Part shown: positions 1 to 7,488 of the stretch, one piece after another
How the letters are laid out: every line of letters starts with the position of its first letter
Position numbering within the stretch: the first letter of the stretch is position 1
From: Actinomycetota bacterium
Lineage (GTDB): Bacteria > Actinomycetota > Humimicrobiia > Humimicrobiales > Humimicrobiaceae
Assembly (NCBI GenBank): GCA_023475715.1
Contig: JAMCVO010000524.1
Location: forward strand, 1 to 10,746
Direction: 5' to 3'
Length of the DNA: 10,746 nt
Translations under genes and position numbers: made by a program
Notes under the pieces: generated by a model
Told to the model about the DNA's origin: nothing
What the model saw: the letters and a program-made list of their open reading frames with translations, nothing else
Databases searched by the model: none

Positions 1-409
1 CGGATACATCTAGCAACGATCCTTCTTCCCGCGGTTCTATTTTAACTTGCATACGGTAACGACCAACAACCAAAAGCTTAGGCTCACCAACTGTTTCCCA
101 TACCTTCATATGCGGTGGTTCACGATGAGTAATAACTTCATCAAGAAAGAGAGTGATGCCAAATGCTTTTCCGCTCATGCGGATATGGGAACCAATCTCC
201 TGGCCATGCCCGGCGTCGACAGAGGTGTGCATTCGGCCGCCACCTGTCATCAATGATGACTTGTTCATATGCGAAGACAGTCGTGTATGATCATCTATAA
301 AGGCAAAGACCTCTGCTGCATCAACAGGAATCAATTTGCTGTCCCCGTAATGCCGTTCGTAAATTTTGATTTTATCCAGAGCATTTTTTATGACGTTAGA
401 TTCATTCAT
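1..409 (-). CDS. SRPBCC-fold (polyketide cyclase/START-like) protein, 3' end cut by window edge
   Basis: The minus strand from an ATG at 409 is open without a stop to base 1, giving 136 codons of an incomplete protein. The start is supported by AGGA about 8 nt upstream and lies 12 nt after the stop of the PLP-enzyme gene, so it is the last visible gene of that operon. The protein opens with a helical stretch (residues 7-17), then a region ending in HTRLSSHM and a Gly-rich strand pair (MTGGGRMHTSVDAG, IGSHIRMSG, FLDEVITHREPPHMKVWET). That pattern is typical of the SRPBCC ligand-binding fold, where a helix-grip barrel surrounds a hydrophobic cavity. No ligand or catalytic residue can be assigned. 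I see no signal peptide or membrane segment, so it is probably cytoplasmic. G+C over 1-360 is about 47%, somewhat above the neighbours. The family call is from sequence pattern only. Confidence 0.72.
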   Translation of the reverse strand, partial: MNESNVIKNALDKIKIYERHYGDSKLIPVDAAEVFAFIDDHTRLSSHMNKSSLMTGGGRMHTSVDAGHGQEIGSHIRMSGKAFGITLFLDEVITHREPPHMKVWETVGEPKLLVVGRYRMQVKIEPREEGSLLDVS

Positions 410-421
410 AATTTTTTCCTT

Positions 422-1555
422 TCATAAGGCCTGATCTATATCATCTTTAAGATCATTTATATGTTCAATACCAACAGAAAGTCTTACCAGATTATCCTTA
501 ATTCCTCTCTGTTTTCTTTCTTCTGCAGAAAAAGACCCATGGGTCATCTTTGGCGGGTAGCAGACAAGGGATTCTACTCCGCCAAGGCTCTCGGCAAATA
601 AAAATATCTTAAGCTTGGAAATAAAAGCTTTTACTGCCGGGAACCCTCTCCTTAGCTCAAAACTTATCATTCCGCCAAAACCGCTCATCTGTTTTTTTGC
701 AATATCGTATTGTACGTTACTGGGCAGCCCAGGATAATATACCTTCTCCACCTTAGGGTGCTTTTCCAGATATTTGGCTAAATATAAAGCATTTTTTTCG
801 TGTTCTCTCATTCTTACAGCAAGTGTCTTTATCCCTCTGATCACAAGCCAGCAATCCCACGGTCCGGGCACGGCACCGGCTGCGTTCTGGTAAAATTTTA
901 AATCAGCATAAAGCTTTTCACTGGAAGTTATGACTGCACCTCCGATAATATCGCTGTGGCCGGAGAGATATTTTGTTGTGCTGTGAACTGCAATATCTGC
1001 TCCCAGAGCCAGAGGTTTCTGAAAATAGGGGCTGGCAAAAGTATTGTCAACAGCAAGAATTATATTTTCTCTTTTGGCAATTGCCGAAAGTTTTTTAATG
1101 TCTATGATTTTTAAAAGTGGATTAGTAGGCGTCTCAATCCAGATAAGTTTTGTCTCTTTTTTGATAGCTTTTTCAAAACTATCTATATCATCAGCATCCG
1201 CATAGGTTATTTCAATACCCATATGCCTGTATACGCTCTCAATAAGACGATATGTTCCGCCATAGATATCATCTCCGACTACTATATGGTTGCCAGGTTT
1301 GAACAGATTAAATACCGCTGCCGTAGCAGCCACACCGGAAGCAAAAGCAAGTCCATATTTACCGTCTTCCAAGGAAGCAAGGACATCCTCCAATGCTTTT
1401 CTGGTAGGATTGCCTGTGCGTGAATATTCATACCCTTTGTTTTTGCCGATTGCTTCCTGTTGATAAGTAGATGTTTGATAGACTGGTACTATAACTGCCC
1501 CTGTCTCAGCGTCAGGTTTCTGACCGGAATGTATTGCTTTAGTTTCGAATTTCAT
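422..1555 (-). CDS. cystathionine gamma-lyase / gamma-synthase family PLP enzyme
   Basis: This 377-residue protein has the full Cys/Met-metabolism PLP fold. YSRTGNPT at 44-51 binds the cofactor phosphate from the partner subunit. SGVAAT at 73-78 and the Asp169 pairing with the pyridine nitrogen (AVDNTFASP) are present. The Schiff-base lysine is Lys194 in HSTTKYLSGHSD, and SLGGVESLVCYP lies near the C-terminus. The family includes cystathionine gamma-lyase, cystathionine gamma-synthase and O-acetylhomoserine sulfhydrylase. The length suits the first two, and the upstream cystathionine beta-synthase favours the lyase, which cleaves cystathionine to cysteine, 2-oxobutyrate and ammonia (as mccB in Bacillus). 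It is cytosolic and normally tetrameric. The ATG follows an AAAGG about 10 nt upstream and lies 50 nt after the stop of the beta-synthase gene. Fold assignment is very safe; the exact reaction is inferred from context. Confidence 0.93.
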   Translation of the reverse strand: MKFETKAIHSGQKPDAETGAVIVPVYQTSTYQQEAIGKNKGYEYSRTGNPTRKALEDVLASLEDGKYGLAFASGVAATAAVFNLFKPGNHIVVGDDIYGGTYRLIESVYRHMGIEITYADADDIDSFEKAIKKETKLIWIETPTNPLLKIIDIKKLSAIAKRENIILAVDNTFASPYFQKPLALGADIAVHSTTKYLSGHSDIIGGAVITSSEKLYADLKFYQNAAGAVPGPWDCWLVIRGIKTLAVRMREHEKNALYLAKYLEKHPKVEKVYYPGLPSNVQYDIAKKQMSGFGGMISFELRRGFPAVKAFISKLKIFLFAESLGGVESLVCYPPKMTHGSFSAEERKQRGIKDNLVRLSVGIEHINDLKDDIDQAL

Positions 1556-1605
1556 TTTCCATTTGCCTTTTCTTTAAAAATATTAATTCCATAACATTTA
1601 AATTA

Positions 1606-2970
1606 TTAAACTTTGTTTTGTGCGGCCCAATAATTGATCAGGTCTACCCGGGTTATTACTCCTATAGGCATATCATCTTCGGTAACTATTATACCTGTTG
1701 TACCTGATAAGAGAACTCTATAGGCTTCTGATATGTCTACATCTTTATCCAGAGTCGGTAATGGCTTACCCATAACCGCAAGAATCTGCTGCTTATTAAA
1801 ATCTATACCATCATGATAAAGCTTCATTAAAGATATCTCGTTTAAACTCCCGACCACTTTATTATTATCGATTACCGGAAGCTGTGAGATATTATATTTA
1901 TGAATAAGATTTAGCGCATTATTGAGTATTTCACCCGTAGAAACGGAAATTATCGACGGGAAGTTTTTCTTATGTTTAAGTAACTCTATGACTCTAATTA
2001 TTCTTATCTCACTTTCCTCCCAAAAACCATTTTCCTGCATCCAGGAATCAGAAAATATCTTAGTTAGATAGTTTCTACCTGTATCAGGCAAGAGTACCAC
2101 TATATACTTAGGTTCCTTCAATCGTTGCGCAAATTTCAAAGCCGCTGCTACCGCTGTTCCGGAAGACCCGCCCACCAGCAATCCTTCATCTCTGGCTAGA
2201 CGGCGTGCAGTATTAAAAGATTCCTTATCGCTGACACGAACCATTTCATCAACTATCTGACGGTTGAAAGCTTTAGGTATAAAATCCTCTCCTATTCCTT
2301 CTACCTTATATGATTTTGGATTATCTCCTGAAAGTATCGAACCTTCAGGATCTGCTCCGACAATTATTATATTTTTATTTTTTTCTTTTAAATATTTCGC
2401 TACTCCTGAAATTGTCCCTCCGGTACCCATACCTGCCACAAAAACATCTACTTTGCCGCCAGAGTCTTCAAAAATCTCCGGTCCTGTTGTCAGATAATGT
2501 GCAAGAGGATTGTTTGGATTCTCAAACTGATTCGGCCTGTAGGCACCGGGAATTTCTTTTGCCAGTCTATCTGCAACACCATTATAACTTTCCGGTGAAT
2601 CAGGTGGAACCGATGTAGGGACAATAACAACTTCTGCTCCATAAGCTTTAAGAAGACTGATCTTATCTTCACTCATTTTATCAGGCATGACAAATATGAT
2701 CCGGTATCCCTTTATCGCTGCAACAAGAGCCAGCCCAACTCCGGTATTGCCGGCTGTAGCCTCGATAATTGTACCGCCGGGCTTTAAGAGTCCTTCTCTT
2801 TCCGCAGCTTCAATCATAGTAAGTCCTATTCTGTCCTTAACGCTGCCTCCCGGGTTTAGATATTCAAGCTTAACATAGATCTCTGATTTGATATCTTTAG
2901 CCATTCTGTTCAATCTAACCAGCGGCGTTTTGCCGATTGCTTCAAGTATATTATTAAATTCCCGTTTCAT
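1606..2970 (-). CDS. cbs: cystathionine beta-synthase with C-terminal CBS-domain pair
   Basis: This 454-residue protein condenses homocysteine with serine to cystathionine, the first step of reverse transsulfuration. The catalytic part (about 1-320) is fold-type II PLP. It shows GKTPLVRL at 13-20, the Schiff-base Lys45 in GGSVKDR, the cofactor-binding Asn75 in EATAGNTG and the phosphate loop GMGTGG at 180-185. VEGIGEDFIP at 223-232, GGSSGTA at 267-273 and DTGRNYLTKIFSDSWM at 296-311 are characteristic of beta-synthases rather than CysK. Residues about 328-454 hold two CBS motifs, the module that binds S-adenosylmethionine in eukaryotic enzymes; ligand sensing here is inferred. The N-terminal heme-binding extension of animal enzymes is absent. 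A strong AAAGGAG lies 5 nt before the ATG. It is 52 nt downstream of the membrane-protein gene and 50 nt upstream of the gamma-lyase gene, in one probable transcript. Confidence 0.94.
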   Translation of the reverse strand: MKREFNNILEAIGKTPLVRLNRMAKDIKSEIYVKLEYLNPGGSVKDRIGLTMIEAAEREGLLKPGGTIIEATAGNTGVGLALVAAIKGYRIIFVMPDKMSEDKISLLKAYGAEVVIVPTSVPPDSPESYNGVADRLAKEIPGAYRPNQFENPNNPLAHYLTTGPEIFEDSGGKVDVFVAGMGTGGTISGVAKYLKEKNKNIIIVGADPEGSILSGDNPKSYKVEGIGEDFIPKAFNRQIVDEMVRVSDKESFNTARRLARDEGLLVGGSSGTAVAAALKFAQRLKEPKYIVVLLPDTGRNYLTKIFSDSWMQENGFWEESEIRIIRVIELLKHKKNFPSIISVSTGEILNNALNLIHKYNISQLPVIDNNKVVGSLNEISLMKLYHDGIDFNKQQILAVMGKPLPTLDKDVDISEAYRVLLSGTTGIIVTEDDMPIGVITRVDLINYWAAQNKV

Positions 2971-3022
2971 TTTTCTCCTTTGAAACTAATTTTTCATAAC
3001 CTCATACATTTAAAACTATTCA

Positions 3023-5458
3023 TCAATCAGCTTGTTTTCCAAATTTAAAAATAAGCGCTACTGCAAGGTAGCATAATGTCCCCAAAATTAAAGAAGCAGT
3101 AAAACCTAATGTTGTGGATATGGTTAAAGCAAGAACTGATCCCATAACAGACATTGTTCCGTTTATGCCATATAACCAGGGAACAGAATTCTCAAATCCC
3201 ATTTCTTTTGTTAAATTGATGCCTGTTGGAAATGGGATACCTAAAATAAAACCCAGTGGAATCAACAGCAGTGAAGTCAGTATGGATTTATTTAAGATAT
3301 TAATCTGACCGAAACCGTTCATTATAAACGGAATTGTAAAAAATAACCCGGTGGCTATTATAAATACTAAAAAACCGGATAAAACCAGCTTTTTTATATT
3401 TTGTCCATTATATATTTTTCTGCTTGCAAAACTGCCTATGCCCATTCCTGCCAAAAGAGATGTTAAAATTACTGCCAGTGAAATCGTCGGTGAGCCCAGG
3501 TAAAAAGTTAATTTTTGAAAAAATGATATCTCTATCATCATAAAACCAGCACCCAAAAACAGGAACAGAGACATAATTTTTATAAAATTTTTTTGAGCTT
3601 TCCGAAATTTTAAAGTGGGGAGGATAACACATAAATTAACAAGAGCGGCAAATAAGAGCAGAGAAACTAAATTATTTGGAATACCGGGCTGATTATCAAA
3701 GAAAAATGGTCTATCATCGGTAGCCGGGTTAATATTAAAATATACCGATTTTACCAGATCCTTCGTATTTATTTTTCCTTTTGATAAATCAACTAAAGAA
3801 TTATTGAACATGTAATGCGTCATTATTGCACCATCTTCATGTTTGACATTTTGGAATTGCTGCTCGATATGAGGTATGTAAGTTTGCGCTGTGTCAAGTC
3901 TCAAACCATGCATGAGATCATGTATTTCATTTGATTCCTCAATTGTAAAAGGATTTTTTTTGAGAACCACCAGAGGCATCATTTCTTCTCCGACAGCATA
4001 AATCCGTTCCATCGCTGCTGTTTTGTCCAGCCCCATTCTTTCAAGCGCTTCCAGAGAAGTAGTCACAAAACGCATGGTTTCAGCTGAATTATGCAATACA
4101 ACTATCATCCTTCCCTCTTCAGTTAAATGACTAAAATAATCTTTAATAGATTCAGCTGTCAAAAGATAATTTTCAGTTAAAGCATACCCTTCTATGCTTC
4201 TGGAGCTTTTGGTAACCGGAAGAGTGAGCATGATAATGTCAAACTTATCATTTGTATTTCTTATAAAATCCCTTCCCTCTTTAACTACGACATCGACGTT
4301 TTTAAAATCGGTATAAATGCCCCCATTGTAATCTCTGTAATCTTTAACGATTTCAACAAAATCCTTATTTACTTCTACTGCTGTAATATTGCCAACTTTA
4401 TTAACCAAACCCAGTAAAACTTCACGGCCTCCGCCTGGTCCGATTATAAGCATATTATTTTTCTCATTTTCCTTAAGTAAAAGAAAAGGAAATGCTCCTG
4501 TTAAATGGTTTCCTAAAAATCCCATGTTATCGTATGTATTTTCGATATTACCATCAAACTTAAGCATTTGCGTACCTGCTGCCCCGTCAATAAACAGATA
4601 CATCCTTTTGTCATCATCCAGGAATTTAACTAAATCCACCCTGCCAAAGGTGCTCCACCTGCTGTCAATTATTTCAGAATTATAATCGTTTAATGCAGAG
4701 CTTAATTCTTTAAGAGGGTCATTTCTGGTAGGAATTTCACCCGGAAATCCAGATGATATGTTTGCGGCCAATAAAACAATGCAAAATAAAGCGACTCCGG
4801 CAGCTGTAATAAATATTTTCAAAGATCCTCTGCGCAGATTATCCCGTTTCAAAAATAGAAAAGATGCAATTAACCCTAATACACTGATGAATAATACAAT
4901 GGTAACTCCTCCGAATCTTTTTAAAGCAAGGATAACAAAGATAACTCCTGCAGAGGCTCCCAAAAGATCAAATGCATAAATCTTAAAACTTTCCTGCGGC
5001 ATTGCTCTAAAAATGATTGCAAGTAAAAATCCGACAAAGAAAAACGGTATAAAAGAGATTATGAAAAATGGGATACTGTAAATAAAAAAAGGCAAAGAAG
5101 TTATTAAAACAATAAAAATAGCCGTAGATAAGGCAAATAAACTGCCATAAAATGAAAGTATATTATAAATATTTTTTAAAATTTTAGTTTCTTGGGTCCT
5201 CAATTTATAGAAAGCAAAGATTCCTCCGCACCCCAGTCCCAAGATAGCAAGAGATACCAATATAAAAGCATAATTAAAAGTAAAAACAATTGATGAAATT
5301 CTGGTAATGATAATCTCGAATGACAGTGATGCCGCCGAAATTATAAAAATTGCTAAAAATAATCTTTTGTCTGGTACTATATTTATATTTAAGTTTTGTG
5401 CATGACCCGGAATTTTATTTGATAAATTTTCTGATTTTTTGTTTTTAATTTTTTTCAT
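3023..5458 (-). CDS. polytopic membrane protein with central spermidine-synthase-like Rossmann domain
   Basis: About 811 residues, numbered from the ATG at 5458. Six or seven membrane segments occupy about 32-235. A soluble spermidine-synthase-like domain follows (about 265-590), then six or seven further segments (about 598-805). In the soluble part I see FIDG at 289-292, the nucleotide loop IIGPGGG ending at 344, the acidic ribose contact Glu362 in AVEV, and FDIIMLTLPV at 406-415. DDRPFFF (581-587), LGIPFPTG (739-746) and GINGTMSVMG (764-773) recur in bacterial fused membrane/spermidine-synthase-like proteins. Where SpeE has its catalytic aspartates (form D-x-x-D-P) this protein has Thr412 and no acidic residue, so aminopropyl transfer is doubtful and the real reaction is unknown. 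A GTG at 5479 would add seven residues but has no SD; the ATG at 5458 follows AAGGA at good spacing, so I prefer it. It is the first gene of the transsulfuration operon. Confidence 0.85.
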   Translation of the reverse strand: MKKIKNKKSENLSNKIPGHAQNLNINIVPDKRLFLAIFIISAASLSFEIIITRISSIVFTFNYAFILVSLAILGLGCGGIFAFYKLRTQETKILKNIYNILSFYGSLFALSTAIFIVLITSLPFFIYSIPFFIISFIPFFFVGFLLAIIFRAMPQESFKIYAFDLLGASAGVIFVILALKRFGGVTIVLFISVLGLIASFLFLKRDNLRRGSLKIFITAAGVALFCIVLLAANISSGFPGEIPTRNDPLKELSSALNDYNSEIIDSRWSTFGRVDLVKFLDDDKRMYLFIDGAAGTQMLKFDGNIENTYDNMGFLGNHLTGAFPFLLLKENEKNNMLIIGPGGGREVLLGLVNKVGNITAVEVNKDFVEIVKDYRDYNGGIYTDFKNVDVVVKEGRDFIRNTNDKFDIIMLTLPVTKSSRSIEGYALTENYLLTAESIKDYFSHLTEEGRMIVVLHNSAETMRFVTTSLEALERMGLDKTAAMERIYAVGEEMMPLVVLKKNPFTIEESNEIHDLMHGLRLDTAQTYIPHIEQQFQNVKHEDGAIMTHYMFNNSLVDLSKGKINTKDLVKSVYFNINPATDDRPFFFDNQPGIPNNLVSLLLFAALVNLCVILPTLKFRKAQKNFIKIMSLFLFLGAGFMMIEISFFQKLTFYLGSPTISLAVILTSLLAGMGIGSFASRKIYNGQNIKKLVLSGFLVFIIATGLFFTIPFIMNGFGQINILNKSILTSLLLIPLGFILGIPFPTGINLTKEMGFENSVPWLYGINGTMSVMGSVLALTISTTLGFTASLILGTLCYLAVALIFKFGKQAD

Positions 5459-5535
5459 CTTTTCCTTATCGGTATTCACTATTTTATAATTAATAAAAAA
5501 ATAAGATTTTCCTGTAAGTGTATTTAGATTTAATT

Positions 5536-5563
5536 TACTACTTTAACTATCGCATTAGTAGTG
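5536..5563 (-). promoter_or_regulatory. imperfect dyad at the predicted transcription start
   Basis: ACTAC at 5537-5541 and GTAGT at 5558-5562 form inverted 5-bp arms, extendable by one T-G pair, around a 16-nt centre. The dyad begins just downstream of the -10 box and covers the predicted start. It could be a repressor site or an RNA hairpin at the transcript 5' end. The arms are short and could be chance in AT-rich DNA. Confidence 0.25.
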
Positions 5564-5564
5564 A

Positions 5565-5593
5565 ATTATAAATAAAAAAAAATCAGTTGTCAA
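5565..5593 (-). promoter_or_regulatory. sigma70 promoter of the transsulfuration operon
   Basis: On the minus strand TTGACA (5593-5588) and TATAAT (5570-5565) are separated by exactly 17 bp. This is a perfect match to the housekeeping consensus at both boxes. A T-run fills much of the spacer. Transcription should begin near 5558, leaving an untranslated leader of about 100 nt before the ATG at 5458. I saw no SAM-riboswitch or T-box signature in that leader. Confidence 0.82.
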
Positions 5594-5791
5594 TAAAATG
5601 TACTAAGATTTTTTCAGTAATTGAAACTTTCCCTCATTTTATTCCAAATAGCACTGAAGTCTGTTGGTTTAACGGCAGATTAAATCAAGCAGATAGGAAA
5701 TTTATATCAGAACAGGAACTGACAGTTTGATGCTTTACTGAAAGAAATGATTTCTATCACTACTGGTATCATATCGTTACAAGAAACTTTC
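5594..5791. other. gene-free spacer between csoR and the transsulfuration promoter
   Basis: I see no credible coding region or RNA gene here. GAAACTTTCC occurs at 5623-5632 and again at 5783-5792, a 10-bp direct repeat about 160 bp apart. AACTGACAGTT at 5717-5727 is an odd-length perfect palindrome. AGAAATGATTTCT near 5741-5753 could fold into a weak hairpin after csoR, but it has no GC-rich stem and little U-run. No good terminator for csoR is visible. Confidence 0.5.
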
Positions 5792-6070
5792 CTATGAATT
5801 TTTTATAAATTTATGTACAACATCTACTAACTCTTGAACTGCAGCATCCTGATTGGGTTTTGATATGGCATCAACCACACAGCCACGAATATGATCCTCC
5901 AGAATGATTAAACCCACTTTCTGACTGGCAGCAGCAATTGAGGAGAGCTGTATAAGTATGTCAATACAATATTTTCCATCTTCCACCATATGCTGAATGC
6001 CACGCAGTTGCCCTTCCATACGCTTTAATCTGATTAAGATGTCATTTTTATCTTTGGTGTATGAACTCAT
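5792..6070 (-). CDS. csoR: CsoR-type copper-sensing transcriptional repressor
   Basis: A 92-residue all-helical protein of the CsoR/RcnR (DUF156) family, which binds DNA without a helix-turn-helix and lets go when metal binds. It begins with a basic DNA-contact helix (ILIRLKRMEGQLRGIQHMVEDGKYCIDIL). The Cu(I) ligands of CsoR are all present: Cys35, His60 and Cys64 (DHIRGC). The second-shell pair is there too, Tyr34 and Glu80. The intact Cys-His-Cys set argues against the persulfide sensor CstR, which lacks the His, and against nickel/cobalt RcnR or formaldehyde FrmR, which use other ligand sets. The ATG has GAAGG about 9 nt upstream. It is divergent from the DUF2933-like gene, with overlapping promoters and a CsoR-like palindrome between them, so it most likely controls the rightward cassette and perhaps itself. 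Confidence 0.93.
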   Translation of the reverse strand: MSSYTKDKNDILIRLKRMEGQLRGIQHMVEDGKYCIDILIQLSSIAAASQKVGLIILEDHIRGCVVDAISKPNQDAAVQELVDVVHKFIKNS

Positions 6071-6106
6071 AAAATTTTACCTTCATTATTTTAAATTTAA
6101 TTCAAA

Positions 6107-6135
6107 AGTTTAGCAGGAACGCTTGACAAGGTCAA
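6107..6135 (-). promoter_or_regulatory. predicted csoR promoter
   Basis: On the minus strand TTGACC (6135-6130) and TAAACT (6112-6107) are separated by 17 bp, matching consensus at 5 of 6 and 4 of 6 positions. It overlaps the rightward promoter. The two -35 boxes together make the palindrome TTGACAAGGTCAA at 6123-6135. Confidence 0.55.
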
Positions 6136-6151
6136 TAGAATAGTGCATCAT
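6123..6151 (+). promoter_or_regulatory. predicted promoter of the CsoR-controlled cassette
   Basis: A perfect TTGACA at 6123-6128 is followed after 17 bp by CATCAT (6146-6151), 4 of 6 to the -10 consensus. Transcription should start near 6158, inside the predicted CsoR operator. It overlaps the leftward csoR promoter, so polymerase could occupy only one at a time. Confidence 0.55.
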
Positions 6152-6156
6152 ATTTA

Positions 6157-6181
6157 TATGCCTATGCGGGGTACATGCATA
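6157..6181. promoter_or_regulatory. candidate CsoR operator
   Basis: TATGC (6157-6161) and GCATA (6177-6181) are perfect inverted arms, with further symmetric pairs inside, around a central CGGGG run. CsoR sites of other bacteria share this layout of A/T-rich inverted arms around a short G-run. It sits directly after the rightward -10 box, where a bound repressor would block initiation. The assignment rests on layout and position next to csoR, not on a measured motif score. Confidence 0.55.
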
Positions 6182-6233
6182 ATTACCGCTAAAATAGGGC
6201 TAGCAAGAAATTAGTTTAAAGGAGAAAAATATT

Positions 6234-6500
6234 ATGTCTGAACAGTCTGAACAAAAAAATAAAATGAGCAAGAAACATTTAATTCTGATGATATTAGGCT
6301 GCGTGGTTCCTATGGGTGTATTCTTTGTGTTATTTTCTCTGGGTATACCATTAAATAAATTGTTTTTTTTCGCACTTCTTCTTCTCTGTCCACTTTCTCA
6401 TATTTTTATGATGAGAGGCATGAAGCATCATGGACATGACGATCATTCTTCAGAATCTACAAAAATAAGGACTATTGAAAATAAGTCAGACTTGTTTTAG
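6234..6500 (+). CDS. small two-TM His/Met-rich protein, DUF2933-like
   Basis: An 88-residue protein with two membrane segments (about 15-36 and 42-59) and a short charged N-terminus. TM1 carries Cys23 next to Pro and Met (GCVVPMG). TM2 leads into CPLSHIFMMRGMKHHGHDDH (52-71), a cluster of Cys52, His56, Met59, Met60, Met63 and five further His residues that could bind copper or a similar soft metal. The pattern CPL-x-H-x-FM followed by Gly/His resembles the DUF2933 small membrane proteins often found beside metal-resistance genes; I recognise it by pattern only. AAAGGAG lies 9 nt before the ATG. It is the first gene of the cassette facing away from csoR and directly follows the predicted operator, so metal-induced expression is expected. 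Its biochemical role is unknown. Confidence 0.8.
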   Translation: MSEQSEQKNKMSKKHLILMILGCVVPMGVFFVLFSLGIPLNKLFFFALLLLCPLSHIFMMRGMKHHGHDDHSSESTKIRTIENKSDLF

Positions 6501-6669
6501 ACCGGAAGAATTCAGGATATTTGATGAGAAAATCCCGGCTAAAGAGTTTTTCTTAAATTTATTCAGATTCTTAATTATCATTAATGCTTGGTCATTCACA
6601 CTGCTCTACAAAGAAAACAAAGAAGTTGCATGGGAGGCATGGGCTTATCATAGATTTAACAAATATTAA
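6475..6669 (+). CDS. doubtful small ORF overlapping the DUF2933-like gene
   Basis: A 64-codon frame begins at a TTG inside the end of the preceding gene, overlapping it by 26 bases, with AAGGA only 3 nt upstream. The product has one hydrophobic stretch (FLNLFRFLIIINAWSFTLLY) and an aromatic tail (WEAWAYHRFNKY). I recognise no family. It may be a coupled small membrane protein, the tail of a decayed gene, or chance. The rest of the spacer up to 6711 is AT-rich and only provides the SD of the next gene. Confidence 0.25.
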   Translation: MKISQTCFRPEEFRIFDEKIPAKEFFLNLFRFLIIINAWSFTLLYKENKEVAWEAWAYHRFNKY

Positions 6670-6711
6670 AAATTTTTTAATTTATTAATTTTAAAATAAG
6701 GATATTTAAAA

Positions 6712-7488
6712 ATGTACCCAATTCTTTTCCATATCGGATCATTTCATATCAGCACCTATGGTATGATAGTTGCAATTGCAATAATCACAGGCTGGCTGAT
6801 GGCACGCAGGGAGGCTGCCAGGAGAGGCCTTAAAGCAGAAACAGCCGATCGTCTGCTCCCATTCCTGGTTATACCAGGCATAATAGGAGCTCGCATATTT
6901 CATGTCATTTTTACAACCCCACTTTATTATTTTAAAAACCCTCTTGAAATTTTTGCAATATGGCATGGAGGACTCGCTATACATGGAGCAATAGCCGGTG
7001 GTATTCTGGGTGTAATCTGGTTTGCTCATCGTAATCGTATCAGTTTCTGGAGTATTGCTGACGCTCTTGCCCCGGCTTTAATCCTTGGCCAGGGGATAGG
7101 TCGAATCGCATGCCTGTTTAGTGGTGACGCATATGGTAAACCGACAAGCCTTCCATGGGCTATCACTTTCAGCAATCCCCTGTCCATGGCACCTATCGGG
7201 ATCCCTCTTCATCCGACGCAACTCTACGAGGCTGCCTTTGATTTCATCATATTTATAATTTTATTGAAGCTTAGATTCAAAATTAAAATGAATGGAGGGC
7301 TTTTCCTCCTGTATGCAGGTCTATATTCAGTTGGAAGATTTATAATCGAATTTTTCCGCGGGGATGAGAGAACTTATGGCATCTTTGGAGTGTCGATTTC
7401 CGCAGCTCAAATATTAAGCCTGCTCACTTTTGTTGCCGTACTGATTTATTTTATAAACAAGAGATTTGGAAGGAGGGAATTAGCATGA
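6712..7488 (+). CDS. lgt: prolipoprotein diacylglyceryl transferase (Lgt) family protein
   Basis: A 258-residue, roughly seven-TM protein of the Lgt family, which moves diacylglycerol from phosphatidylglycerol to the lipobox cysteine of prolipoproteins at the inner membrane. Family marks are YPILFHIGSFHISTYG at 2-17, GARI at 59-62, WHGGLAIHG at 84-92 with His91 at the place of the important E. coli His103, and IEFFRGDER near the C-terminus. The signature reads GRIACLFSGDAYGKPT (129-144); the conserved Arg130 is kept, but the Asn of the E. coli form GRIGN is Cys133. This is a divergent subtype, so it could be a paralogue with a specialised substrate. AAGGA lies 9 nt before the ATG. Its place in a CsoR cassette suggests metal-induced lipoprotein or envelope modification, yet no lipobox protein is visible in the window. 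Its stop overlaps the ATG of the next small ORF. Confidence 0.88.
   Translation: MYPILFHIGSFHISTYGMIVAIAIITGWLMARREAARRGLKAETADRLLPFLVIPGIIGARIFHVIFTTPLYYFKNPLEIFAIWHGGLAIHGAIAGGILGVIWFAHRNRISFWSIADALAPALILGQGIGRIACLFSGDAYGKPTSLPWAITFSNPLSMAPIGIPLHPTQLYEAAFDFIIFIILLKLRFKIKMNGGLFLLYAGLYSVGRFIIEFFRGDERTYGIFGVSISAAQILSLLTFVAVLIYFINKRFGRRELA

Noticed and set aside
47..256. Plus-strand open frame at the left edge
   Set aside because: It is antisense to the SD-led SRPBCC gene that is open across the whole region and has recognisable protein pattern.
2264..2618. Plus-strand open frames inside the cystathionine beta-synthase gene
   Set aside because: They oppose a complete, motif-rich enzyme and have no family features or SD.
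5459..5479. GTG at 5479 as start of the membrane protein
   Set aside because: No SD precedes it, whereas the ATG seven codons later has AAGGA at good spacing.
5459..5558. SAM riboswitch or T-box in the leader of the transsulfuration operon
   Set aside because: The roughly 100-nt leader is AT-rich and shows none of the conserved cores or a terminator/antiterminator pair.
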